Positions 16,823-25,300 of a stretch of DNA of 32,503 nt are shown piece by piece. Source of the DNA: Thermoplasmatota archaeon (GTDB taxonomy: Archaea; Thermoplasmatota; Penumbrarchaeia; JANQNL01); contig JANQNL010000116.1 in assembly GCA_028279585.1 (NCBI GenBank), positions 1-32,503 on the forward strand, in the 5' to 3' direction. A program made the position numbers and the translations under genes. How positions within the stretch are numbered: position 1 is the stretch's first letter; each line of letters begins with the position of its first letter. Under the pieces are notes generated by a model. It made no database searches. It saw only the letters and a list, made by a program, of their open reading frames with translations, and was not told where the DNA came from.

Positions 16823-16832
16823 TATTTAAATA
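16823..16832. promoter_or_regulatory. Perfectly palindromic TATA box between divergent genes
   Basis: TATTTAAATA reads the same on both strands. It lies about 28 nt from the ABC operon start (16799, minus) and 45 nt from the YqfO-like gene start (16873, plus). One TBP-binding site may serve both directions, with polarity set by flanking BRE sequence. No second good TATA box was seen in this 73-nt gap. Confidence 0.6.
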
Positions 16833-16872
16833 GATAGGAAAGAATCTTACACAGAACCGTGTTGTGGGGACT

Positions 16873-17199
16873 ATGTTCCTCAAGCTTGAGGTATACGTTC
16901 CAAAGACGCATACCATGCAACTACTTGCAGCCCTGGACAATGCAGGTGCCGGTCATATCGGAGACTATGATTCTTGCTCCTTCATCACATCAGGAACAGG
17001 CAGGTTCCGACCACTCGAAGGTTCTGATCCGTTCATCGGGAACATCGGTGAGGTCGAGGTGGTAGAGGAGGACAAGATCGAGGTCGTCTGTCCAAAGGAT
17101 AAGATGGACGATATTCTCGAGGCTATGAGGCAGGCTCATCCATACGAGGAGATTGCCTACTTCATCATACCGATCGTCAACCACGAGTATGAGAAGTAG
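16873..17199 (+). CDS. Stand-alone YqfO/NIF3-insert-like (CutA/PII-fold) protein
   Basis: The 108-residue protein matches the small domain found inserted in bacterial NIF3/YqfO proteins and also encoded alone. It starts VYVPKTHTMQLLAALDNAGAGHIGDYDSCSF, continues GTGRFRPLEGSDPFIGNIGEVEVVEEDKIEVVCP, and ends EAMRQAHPYEEIAYFIIP. The GxGHIGxYxxCxF, GTGxFxPxEGxxPxIG and HPYEExAY motifs are the family core. The fold is related to CutA and PII trimers; the biochemical function is not established. No NIF3 catalytic domain is attached or visible nearby. ATG at 16873 is preferred to GTG at 16864 because the family begins with this short strand; GTGGGG lies just upstream. Confidence 0.93.
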   Translation: MFLKLEVYVPKTHTMQLLAALDNAGAGHIGDYDSCSFITSGTGRFRPLEGSDPFIGNIGEVEVVEEDKIEVVCPKDKMDDILEAMRQAHPYEEIAYFIIPIVNHEYEK

Positions 17200-17221
17200 G
17201 TGTACAACTGTTCCAACCTTG

Positions 17222-17230
17222 TTATATATA
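17222..17230 (+). promoter_or_regulatory. TATA box for the DUF3160 gene
   Basis: TTATATATA is centred 40 nt before the ATG at 17266. With a start about 25 nt downstream, the short leader would begin next to the strong ribosome-binding site AGGAGG at 17253-17258. Confidence 0.6.
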
Positions 17231-17265
17231 CTCGTCCCGTTCGTTTTTCAACAGGAGGCTTGTGT

Positions 17266-19527
17266 ATGAACAAACTCGCGATCATCGCAGCTGTTGTCGT
17301 TGTTACGTTAATTGTGGTAGCAGCTGTTACTGGTATCATAATCGGTATCGTCATCGTTTCCCAGGAAGCTGAAGATGGCATACTTGGAGAGACCCTGACA
17401 ACAAGCAACAATGTCAAGGACATGGAAGGATACTCCGACGTGGATGGATATATCTCATTGTCCGATGAGGACATTCAGGACCTGGAGGACCTGAATTTCG
17501 CATTTATTGAGGACCCGAACAGGAACTATGACCTTTTCGAGGACGCATACTCCAATCTTGATGGAAATGACGTACCGATCCTCGTTACATCTGATTCTGT
17601 GTTACATACATATCATATCTTCTTTGGAGACACACTGCGAAAGATCGAGGAGGAATACCTCTTCGGTGACGTGCTGGGTCTGACCCAGGCATTGCTGTCC
17701 AAGGCCTGGGACAGGTACAATAAGACCGCAGATAATATCTCCACACAAGAGATCTGTAGGAAGGAGCTTGGCTTCTTCTCTGTTGCCATGGCCTTGCTCG
17801 ACCCCACTTTCGAACCGAACGCTTCGGTGGCCGAGGACGTAGAGGCAGAGCTCGCACTCATCGAGGCTCATGCTGGGATCAAACCTTCACCAATGTTCTC
17901 TCCATACGACCCCTCCGATGTGTTTACCATCTGGGATGAAGCTGGACAGAACCCACAGGGAATGACCGAGGATTATTCGCAGTACATTCCCAGGGGCCAC
18001 TACACTCATTCAGAGACCTTGAAAAGATACTTCAAGGCCATGATGTGGTATGGTCGGATACCATTCCAGTTCGGTAATGCTGAGATGAGCAGGATAGGAA
18101 TACTCATCTGCCACGACCTGGCCAACGAGTTCCACAATGGAGAACTCCTACGTGTCATTCTTCCAGAGGATGGATCTTACGCTCATCGACAGGGCAACGA
18201 TCTGAACTGGACACAGGAGTTCAATGGTCGTGCCCATCTTCTCTGGGACAGGATCTATAACATCACAGAGAAATTCGTGGGAGAGGCAGACGACATCACT
18301 TGGCGCGAACTAGTGCCAGTCGTTTCAGAACACTATGGCTCGACCATCGATTATTCCCTATTGATGGACGAGGACATCATGGTCGATTTCAAAAAGGATG
18401 CCTCGACCTTAAGAAAACCAACCATCCTTTCTGGGCTCCATAAGACGGATTGGGGTGACTTCGAAAACACCACCCATGGATTCCGGTTCATGGGTCAGAG
18501 GTACATACCTGATTCAGAGATGTTCACGAACCTCGTCTATGGCAATGTCGGTCTGTATGAGGGAACCAGGGACCCACAGCCATTCACATGTGGGTATGTC
18601 CCGAACGCTGGAGACTGTCGGGTGTTCCCCCGTGGATTGGACGTGTTCGCCGTGTTCGGTTCGGACATCTCTAAGAAGGTCATAGTAGAGGAAGGGGATG
18701 ACGAATTCTCCGGGTATTACGATAACCGGGAAGACCTTGAGGAACAGTTCTCCAACCTTACTGATGATGATTGGTCCGCGAACATGTACATGGGCTGGTT
18801 GTATTCCATCAAGGACCTGTCCGATCCCGTTATCGAGGAACAGTATCCACAGTTCATGAGGAGCGAGAACTGGTCTCGAGTAAAATTGAACACCCAGCTC
18901 GCCTCATGGGCATCACTTCGCCATGATACGATACTGTATGCGAAACAGTCTTACACAGAGGCTTCAGATAGCTGTGGGGAGCCTGGTGATCCACCACCAC
19001 CTCCACCTATCATCAAGGGATATGTCGAGCCCACCATCGAACTGTATGAGCGGCTTTCTTCGCTGACCGTCCTGACCAAGGACCTGCTGAACGGACAGAA
19101 TGCGCTCTCATCAGAAAGAGAACAGGAGCTCACAAGCTTCGTCAACGTCCTCAACAAGCTCAAGACCCTTTCGGAGAAGGAACTCAACGGTGAAGAACTC
19201 ACAGAGGCTGAATACAAGTGGATCCAGAACTTTGGAGGAAGTTTGAGCTCACTCACAGGCAATGCAGAACCAAAGGGAAAGAAGACCACCATCATCGCAG
19301 ATGTCCATACTGACGTGAACTCAGGGCAGGTCCTTGAGGAAGGTCTGGGAACCATCGATTATGTCGTTGTGGCTGTCCAGAGGCCTGATGGAAGTTGGTC
19401 ATTGTGTATCGGCCCAGCTTATTCCTATTATGAGTTCAAGCATCCGATGAGCGATAGGCTGACTGATGAGAAATGGAGAGAGATGTTGAGTGGGGCGAAC
19501 CCACCTGAACAGGTATTGTTCCTATGA
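17266..19527 (+). CDS. DUF3160-family membrane-anchored extracellular protein
   Basis: The 753-residue protein has an N-terminal membrane helix (about 3-29, AIIAAVVVVTLIVVAAV...) and a large extracellular domain. Recognisable DUF3160 landmarks are DVPILVTSDSVLHTYHIFFGDTL (about 105-125), LKRYFKAMMWYGRIPF, FRFMGQRYIPDSEMF, SWASLRHDTILYAKQSYTE, KGYVEPTIELYERL and the terminal IADVHTDVNSGQVLEEGLG. The family is found in archaea and bacteria and has no known biochemical role; conserved His, Asp and aromatic residues suggest an enzyme or binding fold. The start is set by AGGAGG at 17253-17258 with a 7-nt spacer; a longer frame to 17200 would include the TATA box. A Pro-rich linker (GDPPPPPPIIKGY) sits at about residue 575-590. 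It overlaps the convergent PGF-CTERM gene by 6 bases. Confidence 0.9.
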   Translation: MNKLAIIAAVVVVTLIVVAAVTGIIIGIVIVSQEAEDGILGETLTTSNNVKDMEGYSDVDGYISLSDEDIQDLEDLNFAFIEDPNRNYDLFEDAYSNLDGNDVPILVTSDSVLHTYHIFFGDTLRKIEEEYLFGDVLGLTQALLSKAWDRYNKTADNISTQEICRKELGFFSVAMALLDPTFEPNASVAEDVEAELALIEAHAGIKPSPMFSPYDPSDVFTIWDEAGQNPQGMTEDYSQYIPRGHYTHSETLKRYFKAMMWYGRIPFQFGNAEMSRIGILICHDLANEFHNGELLRVILPEDGSYAHRQGNDLNWTQEFNGRAHLLWDRIYNITEKFVGEADDITWRELVPVVSEHYGSTIDYSLLMDEDIMVDFKKDASTLRKPTILSGLHKTDWGDFENTTHGFRFMGQRYIPDSEMFTNLVYGNVGLYEGTRDPQPFTCGYVPNAGDCRVFPRGLDVFAVFGSDISKKVIVEEGDDEFSGYYDNREDLEEQFSNLTDDDWSANMYMGWLYSIKDLSDPVIEEQYPQFMRSENWSRVKLNTQLASWASLRHDTILYAKQSYTEASDSCGEPGDPPPPPPIIKGYVEPTIELYERLSSLTVLTKDLLNGQNALSSEREQELTSFVNVLNKLKTLSEKELNGEELTEAEYKWIQNFGGSLSSLTGNAEPKGKKTTIIADVHTDVNSGQVLEEGLGTIDYVVVAVQRPDGSWSLCIGPAYSYYEFKHPMSDRLTDEKWREMLSGANPPEQVLFL

Positions 19528-20511
19528 TCTCTTCCTAACCGCAATGGCTCCCATTGGTAGTAGTGCGAACAGAAGGGCTAGAACACCGAAGCCTGGTAAT
19601 GGGTTCGTTTCAGGCTGAATCTCCCCATGTTCCTGACCTGCGGTCCCGTTGTCTCCAGTCGTACCGCTGAAGTTGGTCCAGTTGATATCTTCATCCCCTC
19701 CGTCCCCACCTGGTTCTGGGTCTTCTGGAGGTGCTTTGACGTAAAGGTCCATGGAGGCAGTATCTGTCATCGAGGTCCCACCACCATCGGTCCGTCCCTT
19801 GACCTTTATGGTATAGGTCGCGTCAACTGCAGCGGTTGAGGGAATGATCCCTGTTATTGCGAGCTGGATGGTTCCGAAGGGGTCCATGGTCTTGGATGAG
19901 GTGGTCTCCATCTCCCAGCCAATGAACTGGTTGTCATTGGTGATATCGAACGTGAACGTGTCTGCACCGTTGCCGGTGTTCTCAACAGTAACATAGCCTG
20001 TGAACGTACCGCCAGCTTCGGCCTGATAGATCTCACCGGAGGGCTCGAGGTTGATACCCCAGTACTGGTCAACGGTGATCATGGAGATGGCAGGGTCTGT
20101 CGTTCCACCGTATATGCCTGGCTGGACCCTGTAGTTACCGAACACTTTGACCTCGTTTGCAGGGTATTCCGCGGTCGTTGGAACGTAGACCGTTAGAATG
20201 TATGCGATATCTGAGACGGTCCTACTGAACTCCATCCTCTCTGGCTCAATGTTATATGACCAGTTGTTCCCACACTCTGCCACCATGTTGATGACGACGC
20301 TCTGGACGTTGTTGTCAACAGGCATCTGGCACTGCACAGTACCGGTGAACGAGACAACGGCATCGGTATCTCGAGTGATCGCTGCATACTGTTCGGACTG
20401 GTCAATGTTTATGGCTATCATGGGATTGCCTATTGCTGTACTCGATGGGACAAGTAGTGGTAATGCGAAGACAAGCAACAGCAATGCAACTAATATCCGT
20501 ACTTTAATCAT
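19522..20511 (-). CDS. Secreted NEW3-like protein with PGF-CTERM sorting tail
   Basis: The 329-residue protein starts with a signal peptide (VRILVALLLLVFALPLLV). Two beta-sandwich domains follow. The second (about 150-265; EAGGTFTGYVTVENTGNGADTFTFDI) resembles NEW3/alpha-galactosidase-associated domains. After a Gly/Asp/Thr/Glu-rich linker comes the C-terminal signal PLPGFGVLALLFALLPMG followed by AVRKRS, a clear PGF-CTERM motif of the kind processed by archaeosortase A in Euryarchaeota. The mature protein should therefore be lipid-anchored after removal of the tail. The start chosen is ATG 20511, which has GGGTGA 5-6 nt upstream; 20532 is an in-frame alternative. It is convergent with the DUF3160 gene. 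No enzyme motif is seen; an S-layer-associated role is inference. Confidence 0.88.
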   Translation of the reverse strand: MIKVRILVALLLLVFALPLLVPSSTAIGNPMIAINIDQSEQYAAITRDTDAVVSFTGTVQCQMPVDNNVQSVVINMVAECGNNWSYNIEPERMEFSRTVSDIAYILTVYVPTTAEYPANEVKVFGNYRVQPGIYGGTTDPAISMITVDQYWGINLEPSGEIYQAEAGGTFTGYVTVENTGNGADTFTFDITNDNQFIGWEMETTSSKTMDPFGTIQLAITGIIPSTAAVDATYTIKVKGRTDGGGTSMTDTASMDLYVKAPPEDPEPGGDGGDEDINWTNFSGTTGDNGTAGQEHGEIQPETNPLPGFGVLALLFALLPMGAIAVRKRS

Positions 20512-20550
20512 GGATTTCACCCTGCCCGGCATACCTTCATCAACTTGGGG

Positions 20551-20557
20551 ATATAAA
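20551..20557 (-). promoter_or_regulatory. TATA box for the PGF-CTERM gene
   Basis: The minus strand reads TTTATAT, centred 43 nt before the ATG at 20511 and 22 nt before the alternative ATG at 20532. The usual TATA-to-start distance predicts a transcript beginning near 20529, which favours translation from 20511 with a short leader. Confidence 0.55.
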
Positions 20558-20602
20558 GGATGGTTGGTGGTCTCGTTGCAACGATATTTAAGTGTTGTTG
20601 TT

Positions 20603-20750
20603 CGGGGAAGATAAGAGACGGTGTTGGCCTTAGCGTAGGAAGACGTGGGTGGAGGTTTTCTCCGTCAATGACTGATGCATCGAAAACCTCCAGGCGCAGC
20701 TGCGTCCTATCGTCGCCAGCACTAGCGCCGCGCGCGCCCCGCAACTTTTT
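20603..20750 (+). ncRNA. Candidate structured non-coding RNA, class unknown
   Basis: This gene-free stretch folds as nested helices on the plus strand. CGGGG (20603-20607) pairs with CCCCG (20737-20741). GTGTTGGC (20621-20628) pairs with GCCAGCAC (20715-20722, one G-U). GTAGGA (20635-20640) pairs with TCCTAT (20705-20710). A perfect 10-bp stem GGAGGTTTTC (20651-20660) pairs with GAAAACCTCC (20682-20691) around a 21-nt loop. It ends in TTTTT (20746-20750), and a TATA-like ATATTTA lies at 20584-20590. The terminator faces that of the convergent tRNA gene. A large internal loop below the 10-bp stem recalls H/ACA pockets, but I could not assign a family. It is not recognisable as 5S, SRP or RNase P RNA. 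Confidence 0.5.
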
Positions 20751-20783
20751 CCAAAGCTTAAGCTGGGATTAGTTGGAAAAAGT
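20744..20783. terminator. Shared bidirectional T-run terminator between ncRNA candidate and tRNA
   Basis: ACTTTTTCCAA (20744-20754) is the exact reverse complement of TTGGAAAAAGT (20773-20783), and the palindrome AGCTTAAGCT lies between them. Each strand thus shows a run of five Ts right after its RNA: at 20746-20750 for the plus-strand candidate and at 20777-20781 for the minus-strand tRNA. Oligo-T runs end transcription in archaea. Confidence 0.65.
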
Positions 20784-20887
20784 AGCGGGGAATAGATTTG
20801 AACTATTGATCTACGGGTTCCTCAAACGCGACATGGGATGACGCGTTATATGAGCCCGTCGGGATTTCCTGGCTACCCCACCCCGCT
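20783..20887 (-). tRNA. Initiator tRNA-Met (CAU) with 30-nt intron
   Basis: The acceptor strands are AGCGGGG (20887-20881) and CCCCGCT (20790-20784), with A73 at 20783 and no encoded CCA. The T arm is AATAG-TTCAAAT-CTATT. The anticodon arm is ACGGG-CTCATA / A-CCCGT with anticodon CAT. Archaeal initiator features are the A1-U72 pair and three consecutive G-C pairs in the anticodon stem. An intron occupies 20819-20848 at the canonical 37/38 site. The precursor forms a perfect bulge-helix-bulge: central helix CUCA/UGAG, 3-nt bulges UAU and GAA, and intron stem AACGCG/CGCGUU. Splicing leaves a 75-nt tRNA. A T run follows immediately downstream. Confidence 0.95.
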
Positions 20888-21260
20888 AAGAGGAAAGAGT
20901 CGTTCACAACGTGCCAGGAGGTGCTGCGGAGAACTACCTAATCGACTTTTAGTACATAAGCTTAATGCAAATCATACTGGGTGTAAAATTCAACGTTGTT
21001 CACATAAGGATACAAGTAAACGGAACAAAGCACCGAAATAACTGGAAAAAATCGATAGTCAGAACGGAGACATAATATGCGCGAGAAGTTCTGAATATCG
21101 ACCCTCTTTTCTTCCTTTTCGGTGCTTTGTGTAGTACTCTCGCTTCAGTCGCCAGTCCATCAGATGATGGTAGGCATATCAGAATAATAACGAACCGATC
21201 AAGGACCATGATTTGGATAAGTATAATAGATAGAACAATTTTATAGACATTTGAAGTAAG
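20888..21260. other. Gene-free stretch of 373 bp: tRNA upstream region, large palindrome, promoter
   Basis: No convincing coding frame was seen. The part next to the tRNA (20888-20960) should hold its promoter, but no strong TATA box was found at the expected distance. A 106-bp imperfect palindrome lies at 21025-21130. TATA-like AAGTATAATA (about 21218-21228) and TTTTATAG (about 21239-21246) precede the DUF2157-like gene starting at 21261. Confidence 0.6.
21025..21130. repeat. 106-bp nested imperfect palindrome
   Basis: The outer arms ACAAAGCACCGAAA (21025-21038) and TTTCGGTGCTTTGT (21117-21130) are exact reverse complements over 14 bp. The inner arms at 21052-21065 and 21088-21101 pair at 13 of 14 positions (TCGATA and TCAGAAC paired across one mismatch). 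Between them, GGAAAAAA and TTTTCTTCC can pair with a bulge, so the whole region can form a single long hairpin with a 22-nt loop. Its block-and-spacer build resembles the element at 11940-12071, but the sequences differ. Confidence 0.7.
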
Positions 21261-22259
21261 ATGAACGAGAAGAAATACCTTCTCGGCGAGCTCGAGAAAT
21301 GGAAGGGTGAAGGACTCGTTGATGAGAGATCCTATTCCACCCTGAAAGACCGCTACACGACCCTCCATGAGGAGGACGAGAAGCGGTTCTCATCATCGTT
21401 CAAACTAGAGGTCCTATCAGGTGGTGGAGTGGCCATTCTCATCATCGCGATCATACTTCTCATGATCTTTTTGGACATGAGCCCCATCTGGTATGGCCAC
21501 ATATTCATGGTCGTCGCATTGGTCGCCATGGGTGTGGCCTTGGTCCTGTGGAAGTTCACAGGATTGAAATACCTGGCCACAGGCATGTTCATCCTGTACC
21601 TGGTCATGCTCGAGGTAGCGTTCTTCACATACTGGTCATCCGGGATGGAGTATGACGATAGCAGACCACATCTCCAGTTCTATGCGTTCCCGATGATCAT
21701 TGCTCCGGTCATCGGGCTTGTTGTAGCTTTCATACAACGTTCCAAGGCCATCCTTATGGTCTCCTGGGTGCTTGTGTATGCAGGTCTGTTCGTCGGTTTC
21801 ATGCTGGCACTGCGTTCGGAGTCTGAACACTTCGGGATCCTAGGCACGTTCATCTGCACGGCCATCATGGTCTCGGCCTTGCTGACGCGTAAGTTCATTA
21901 AAGTTCACAAGGACTGGGTATGGCACGTCCGCCTTACCTACATCATCATGGTGCCGTTCTTCATCCTACCTCTTTTCCTGCTGCCTGTGTTCCACAGCTG
22001 GGTGTGGGAAAAGGCCCTCCTTCTGCTCCTACTATCGGCGCCACTTCTGGTATGGAGCCTCATCGACGACGATAGACCTCTGGCCGTTGTTGCGCTTTTG
22101 GTCCTTATTGGTAACGCGTTCTTCTTTGGCATCGCCCAAGGCCAGATAATCGGAGCCGGTATCGCTCTGTTCATTACAGCAGCACTTCTCATCGGGTTTG
22201 CAGTGTTCTTCGGGCTGAAGAGCAAGATGAAGAAGGAAAGTTCAGCTACTGAAGAATGA
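21261..22259 (+). CDS. DUF2157-like multi-pass membrane protein
   Basis: The 332-residue protein has an N-terminal soluble segment (about 1-50; LLGELEKWKGEGLVDERSYSTLKDRY) of the type that begins DUF2157 proteins, which share a 'helical W-x-x-x-G-hydrophobic-hydrophobic' motif. It is followed by about ten membrane helices and a short Lys-rich C-terminus (SKMKKESSATEE). Function is unknown; the family is described only as predicted membrane proteins. It is a single gene, 48 bp ahead of the subtilisin gene, which has its own TATA box. ATG at 21261 lies shortly after a TTTTATAG box, and a second TATA-like box lies farther upstream; either could drive it with a very short leader. Confidence 0.8.
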   Translation: MNEKKYLLGELEKWKGEGLVDERSYSTLKDRYTTLHEEDEKRFSSSFKLEVLSGGGVAILIIAIILLMIFLDMSPIWYGHIFMVVALVAMGVALVLWKFTGLKYLATGMFILYLVMLEVAFFTYWSSGMEYDDSRPHLQFYAFPMIIAPVIGLVVAFIQRSKAILMVSWVLVYAGLFVGFMLALRSESEHFGILGTFICTAIMVSALLTRKFIKVHKDWVWHVRLTYIIMVPFFILPLFLLPVFHSWVWEKALLLLLLSAPLLVWSLIDDDRPLAVVALLVLIGNAFFFGIAQGQIIGAGIALFITAALLIGFAVFFGLKSKMKKESSATEE

Positions 22260-22279
22260 GCATACAGCTACAAAATCTG

Positions 22280-22286
22280 TATATAC
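22280..22286 (+). promoter_or_regulatory. TATA box, leaderless-type promoter of the subtilisin gene
   Basis: TATATAC (within TGTATATACT) is centred 25 nt before the ATG at 22308. No ribosome-binding sequence precedes this ATG, which fits a leaderless transcript. Confidence 0.65.
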
Positions 22287-22307
22287 TCAGATGCTATAGT
22301 TAGAACC

Positions 22308-25300
22308 ATGGGTCTGAAGGTCTGGACAGTTCTCCTTCTTATGCTCACAGTAGCGATGATTCCACTGATGAGCGGTTCAGAGACATCTCCACCACAGACC
22401 GAGTTCCCGAACAAACTTCCACAGGATGGCTGGATCAGATGCATGGCCGACCCTTCGGATATGCGGATATCCAATGCCATGGTCTTCAACCAGGCACCCA
22501 TCATCGACACATACACTGACCTGATCCTCGTGGACCTACCTGTTCCGGTCTACCAGACCCTGGCTGCAGCGGGATGTACATGCTTTCCAGTAGCTGAGCC
22601 TGGTGTGGCAACCTTCGATAAGCTGGTCCTTGATGCAGAAGACCTTGATCCACAAGATATACTGTCATATGTCAAGGACCAAGGAACAGGTCTGGAACCT
22701 TACGGCGTCGATGGGCTTCAGTCCTTCAAGCTCGTAGCCAACTTACCTTCTACTACCCCACATTACCTGGTCCTGTTCAACGGACCGATCACCAACGATA
22801 GGACATTTTCCCTTCCAGGCCAGATCGTAGGTCTGCCTGTTAACAACCATGGGGTCATCGCCCAGATGACCTCGGAAGAAGCTATGGACCTCCAGTCGAG
22901 GTCCGACGTCGTCCTTGTCATCGAGTACCTCCCGGTCCTGAAGCTCCGGGATGACCTGGACAAGGTGATGTCTCAGCATACAGCACAGCTCTCGATAGTT
23001 CTGTTCAAGACCGATGACCAAACAGGGACATTGGACCAGATAGAAGCTACTGGCGCTACCATCCAGGAGGTCCGCACCCACTCCTCATGGAACGATGAGG
23101 TCCTGGTAGAGGTACCCACAACCAATGTCATGGACCTGGCAAGGATCCAGGGCGTGGACCACATCGCCCCCCAGCTCCAAGCCTTCGCAAGGAACGACAA
23201 CATAAGGTGGGTCCTCCAGTCCTACAATGCCACGAGCAAAGGAACACCCATCTGGGACCATGGCATCCATGGTGAGGGCGTGGTCATAGGTTGTGCAGAT
23301 TCCGGCATCGACAGGGACCATCCGATGTTCGCCCAAGGGTTCAACGACACTGGGACCCCTGGTCCATCCCACAGGAAGATCGCCAAATATAACACATCAT
23401 GGGATGACTGGGACTGGGATGGCAACGCAGATAGCAAGCACGGGACCCATGTCTGTGGGATATTGGTAGGTGATGACTGGGCCAACACTTCACAGTACGA
23501 TACTTACGATTCACTTTCATATGCATCGAAGCTTGCATTCTTCGATGTGGTAGGTAACACCGGGACCTGGTACACTCCTGCAATGGACATCATCCTGGAT
23601 GATGCATACCAGGTAGGGGCCAACAGTCATTCGGACTCCTGGGGAGACAACTCCGAGGCATACACTATCCGAGCCCAGAGGATAGACCAGTACCAGTGGG
23701 ACCATTACGAGTACCTCGTCTTCATTGCCCCTGGAAATGGGGGAACCGTCCTCGAACCCGCAACGGCCAAGAACATCATCAGCGTTGCCAATGGGTACTC
23801 CAGTGTGTCCAACCAGATCTCTGGAGGTTCAGCTGTGGGACCAACACTGCAGGGAGAGATAAACCCGCACATCACTGCTCCGGGGACCAATATCCGGTCT
23901 GCCCTCTCAGATGGCACCAAGGATAGCTACAATGATGGAACAATGGCCCTTTCCGGCACAAGCATGTCCACTCCTGCAGCTACAGCAGCATGTGCCCTGG
24001 TAGAACAATATTTCAGGGATGGTTACTACCCCACCGGCCAGGAGGAACCGTTCAATGGTTTCACCCCCTCCGGTCCTCTGAAGAAGGCCATGCTCCTCAA
24101 CAGCGGCAGGGACATGAACGAACCATACACTGCAAGAAAGTCTCCAGGAACCTTCCCAGGGAACACCCAGGGTTGGGGGAAGATCAAGCTGGACGACGTG
24201 CTGATGTTCAACGATTCTGCCTTCCAGCTTTACATTGACGATACATACCAGCCCGATTCATCTATCCCTGGCCTCACAACTGGGGAGACCATCAGCTACA
24301 ACTTCTACGTCCATGGTGAGAACGACCTTGACCCCGGCAGGCTCGAGATAACGCTTGTCTGGAACGACTACCCAGGGACAGGGCTCAAGAACGATCTGCA
24401 CCTGAAGGTCACTGGACCTGATGGTTCGACCTACTGGGGGAACCAGTACTTCGACGGTGAATCAACCTTAGGTGGTGGGCCGGACGATAAGAACACTGTG
24501 GAATCCTTCTATCTGAAGAACGCTCCCGCGGGAGCATACACCGTGAACGTAACAGCAGCTACAGTTTCTGGTGGAGAGAAACAAAAGTACTCCCTGGTGG
24601 TCACTGGCGACCTGGACGATAAGATCCTGGGGCGTTTCTCGTTCTCCGAGAGCATGGCCTCACCCGACGGGTCCTTGGGAGTGACGTTCGCGGACGCTTC
24701 CCTTGTAGGGATGTCCACCATCGATATCAAGGTCAAGGGATTGAACGACATCAAGGGTGAGACCTTCACCCTCACAGAGACCTCTCCAGGTAATTTCGAG
24801 GGGACCATCATCACAGAGCATGCATTACCCGTGGTGGCAGACGGCAAGGTCCAGGTCATGCTCCAGGACAGGTTGACCGTGACCTACTATTACGACCCGC
24901 TCACGACAAGCCAGGCAACGGTCTATGTCCTTGACCTGCCTCCAAGGCTGGTGTCCCAACCTACGCCTATCTCCATGACGGAAGACTCCTCCTCGACCAT
25001 CGTGGAGCTTGACACGTACTTCCACGATGAATCCTCACTTTCCTTCGAGCTCATCAATGTCTCTGACGGATTGAACCTCCAGCTGTACCCGAACGGTGAT
25101 ATGGCTGTCTGGCCCGTCAAGGACTTCTCGGGTCAGGGTTTCATCCATGTCCGAGCCTGGGACATATATGAGCAGGGTCTCGATGTCGCACTCCAAGTGT
25201 TCGTGACCCCTGTCAATGATCCACCGATCTTGCTGTTGGGCAACAACCTGACAACGTACGAGGACATGGTCATCGAACTGAACCTCTCCAGGCTCGTCCA

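Noticed and set aside
16800..16940. Extension of the ABC ATPase frame to 16940
   Set aside because: It would cover the palindromic TATA box and overlap the divergent YqfO-like gene; ATG 16799 fits the family start.
20888..20960. Search for a second tRNA or a clear tRNA promoter
   Set aside because: No cloverleaf was found, and no TATA box lies at the expected distance upstream of the initiator tRNA.
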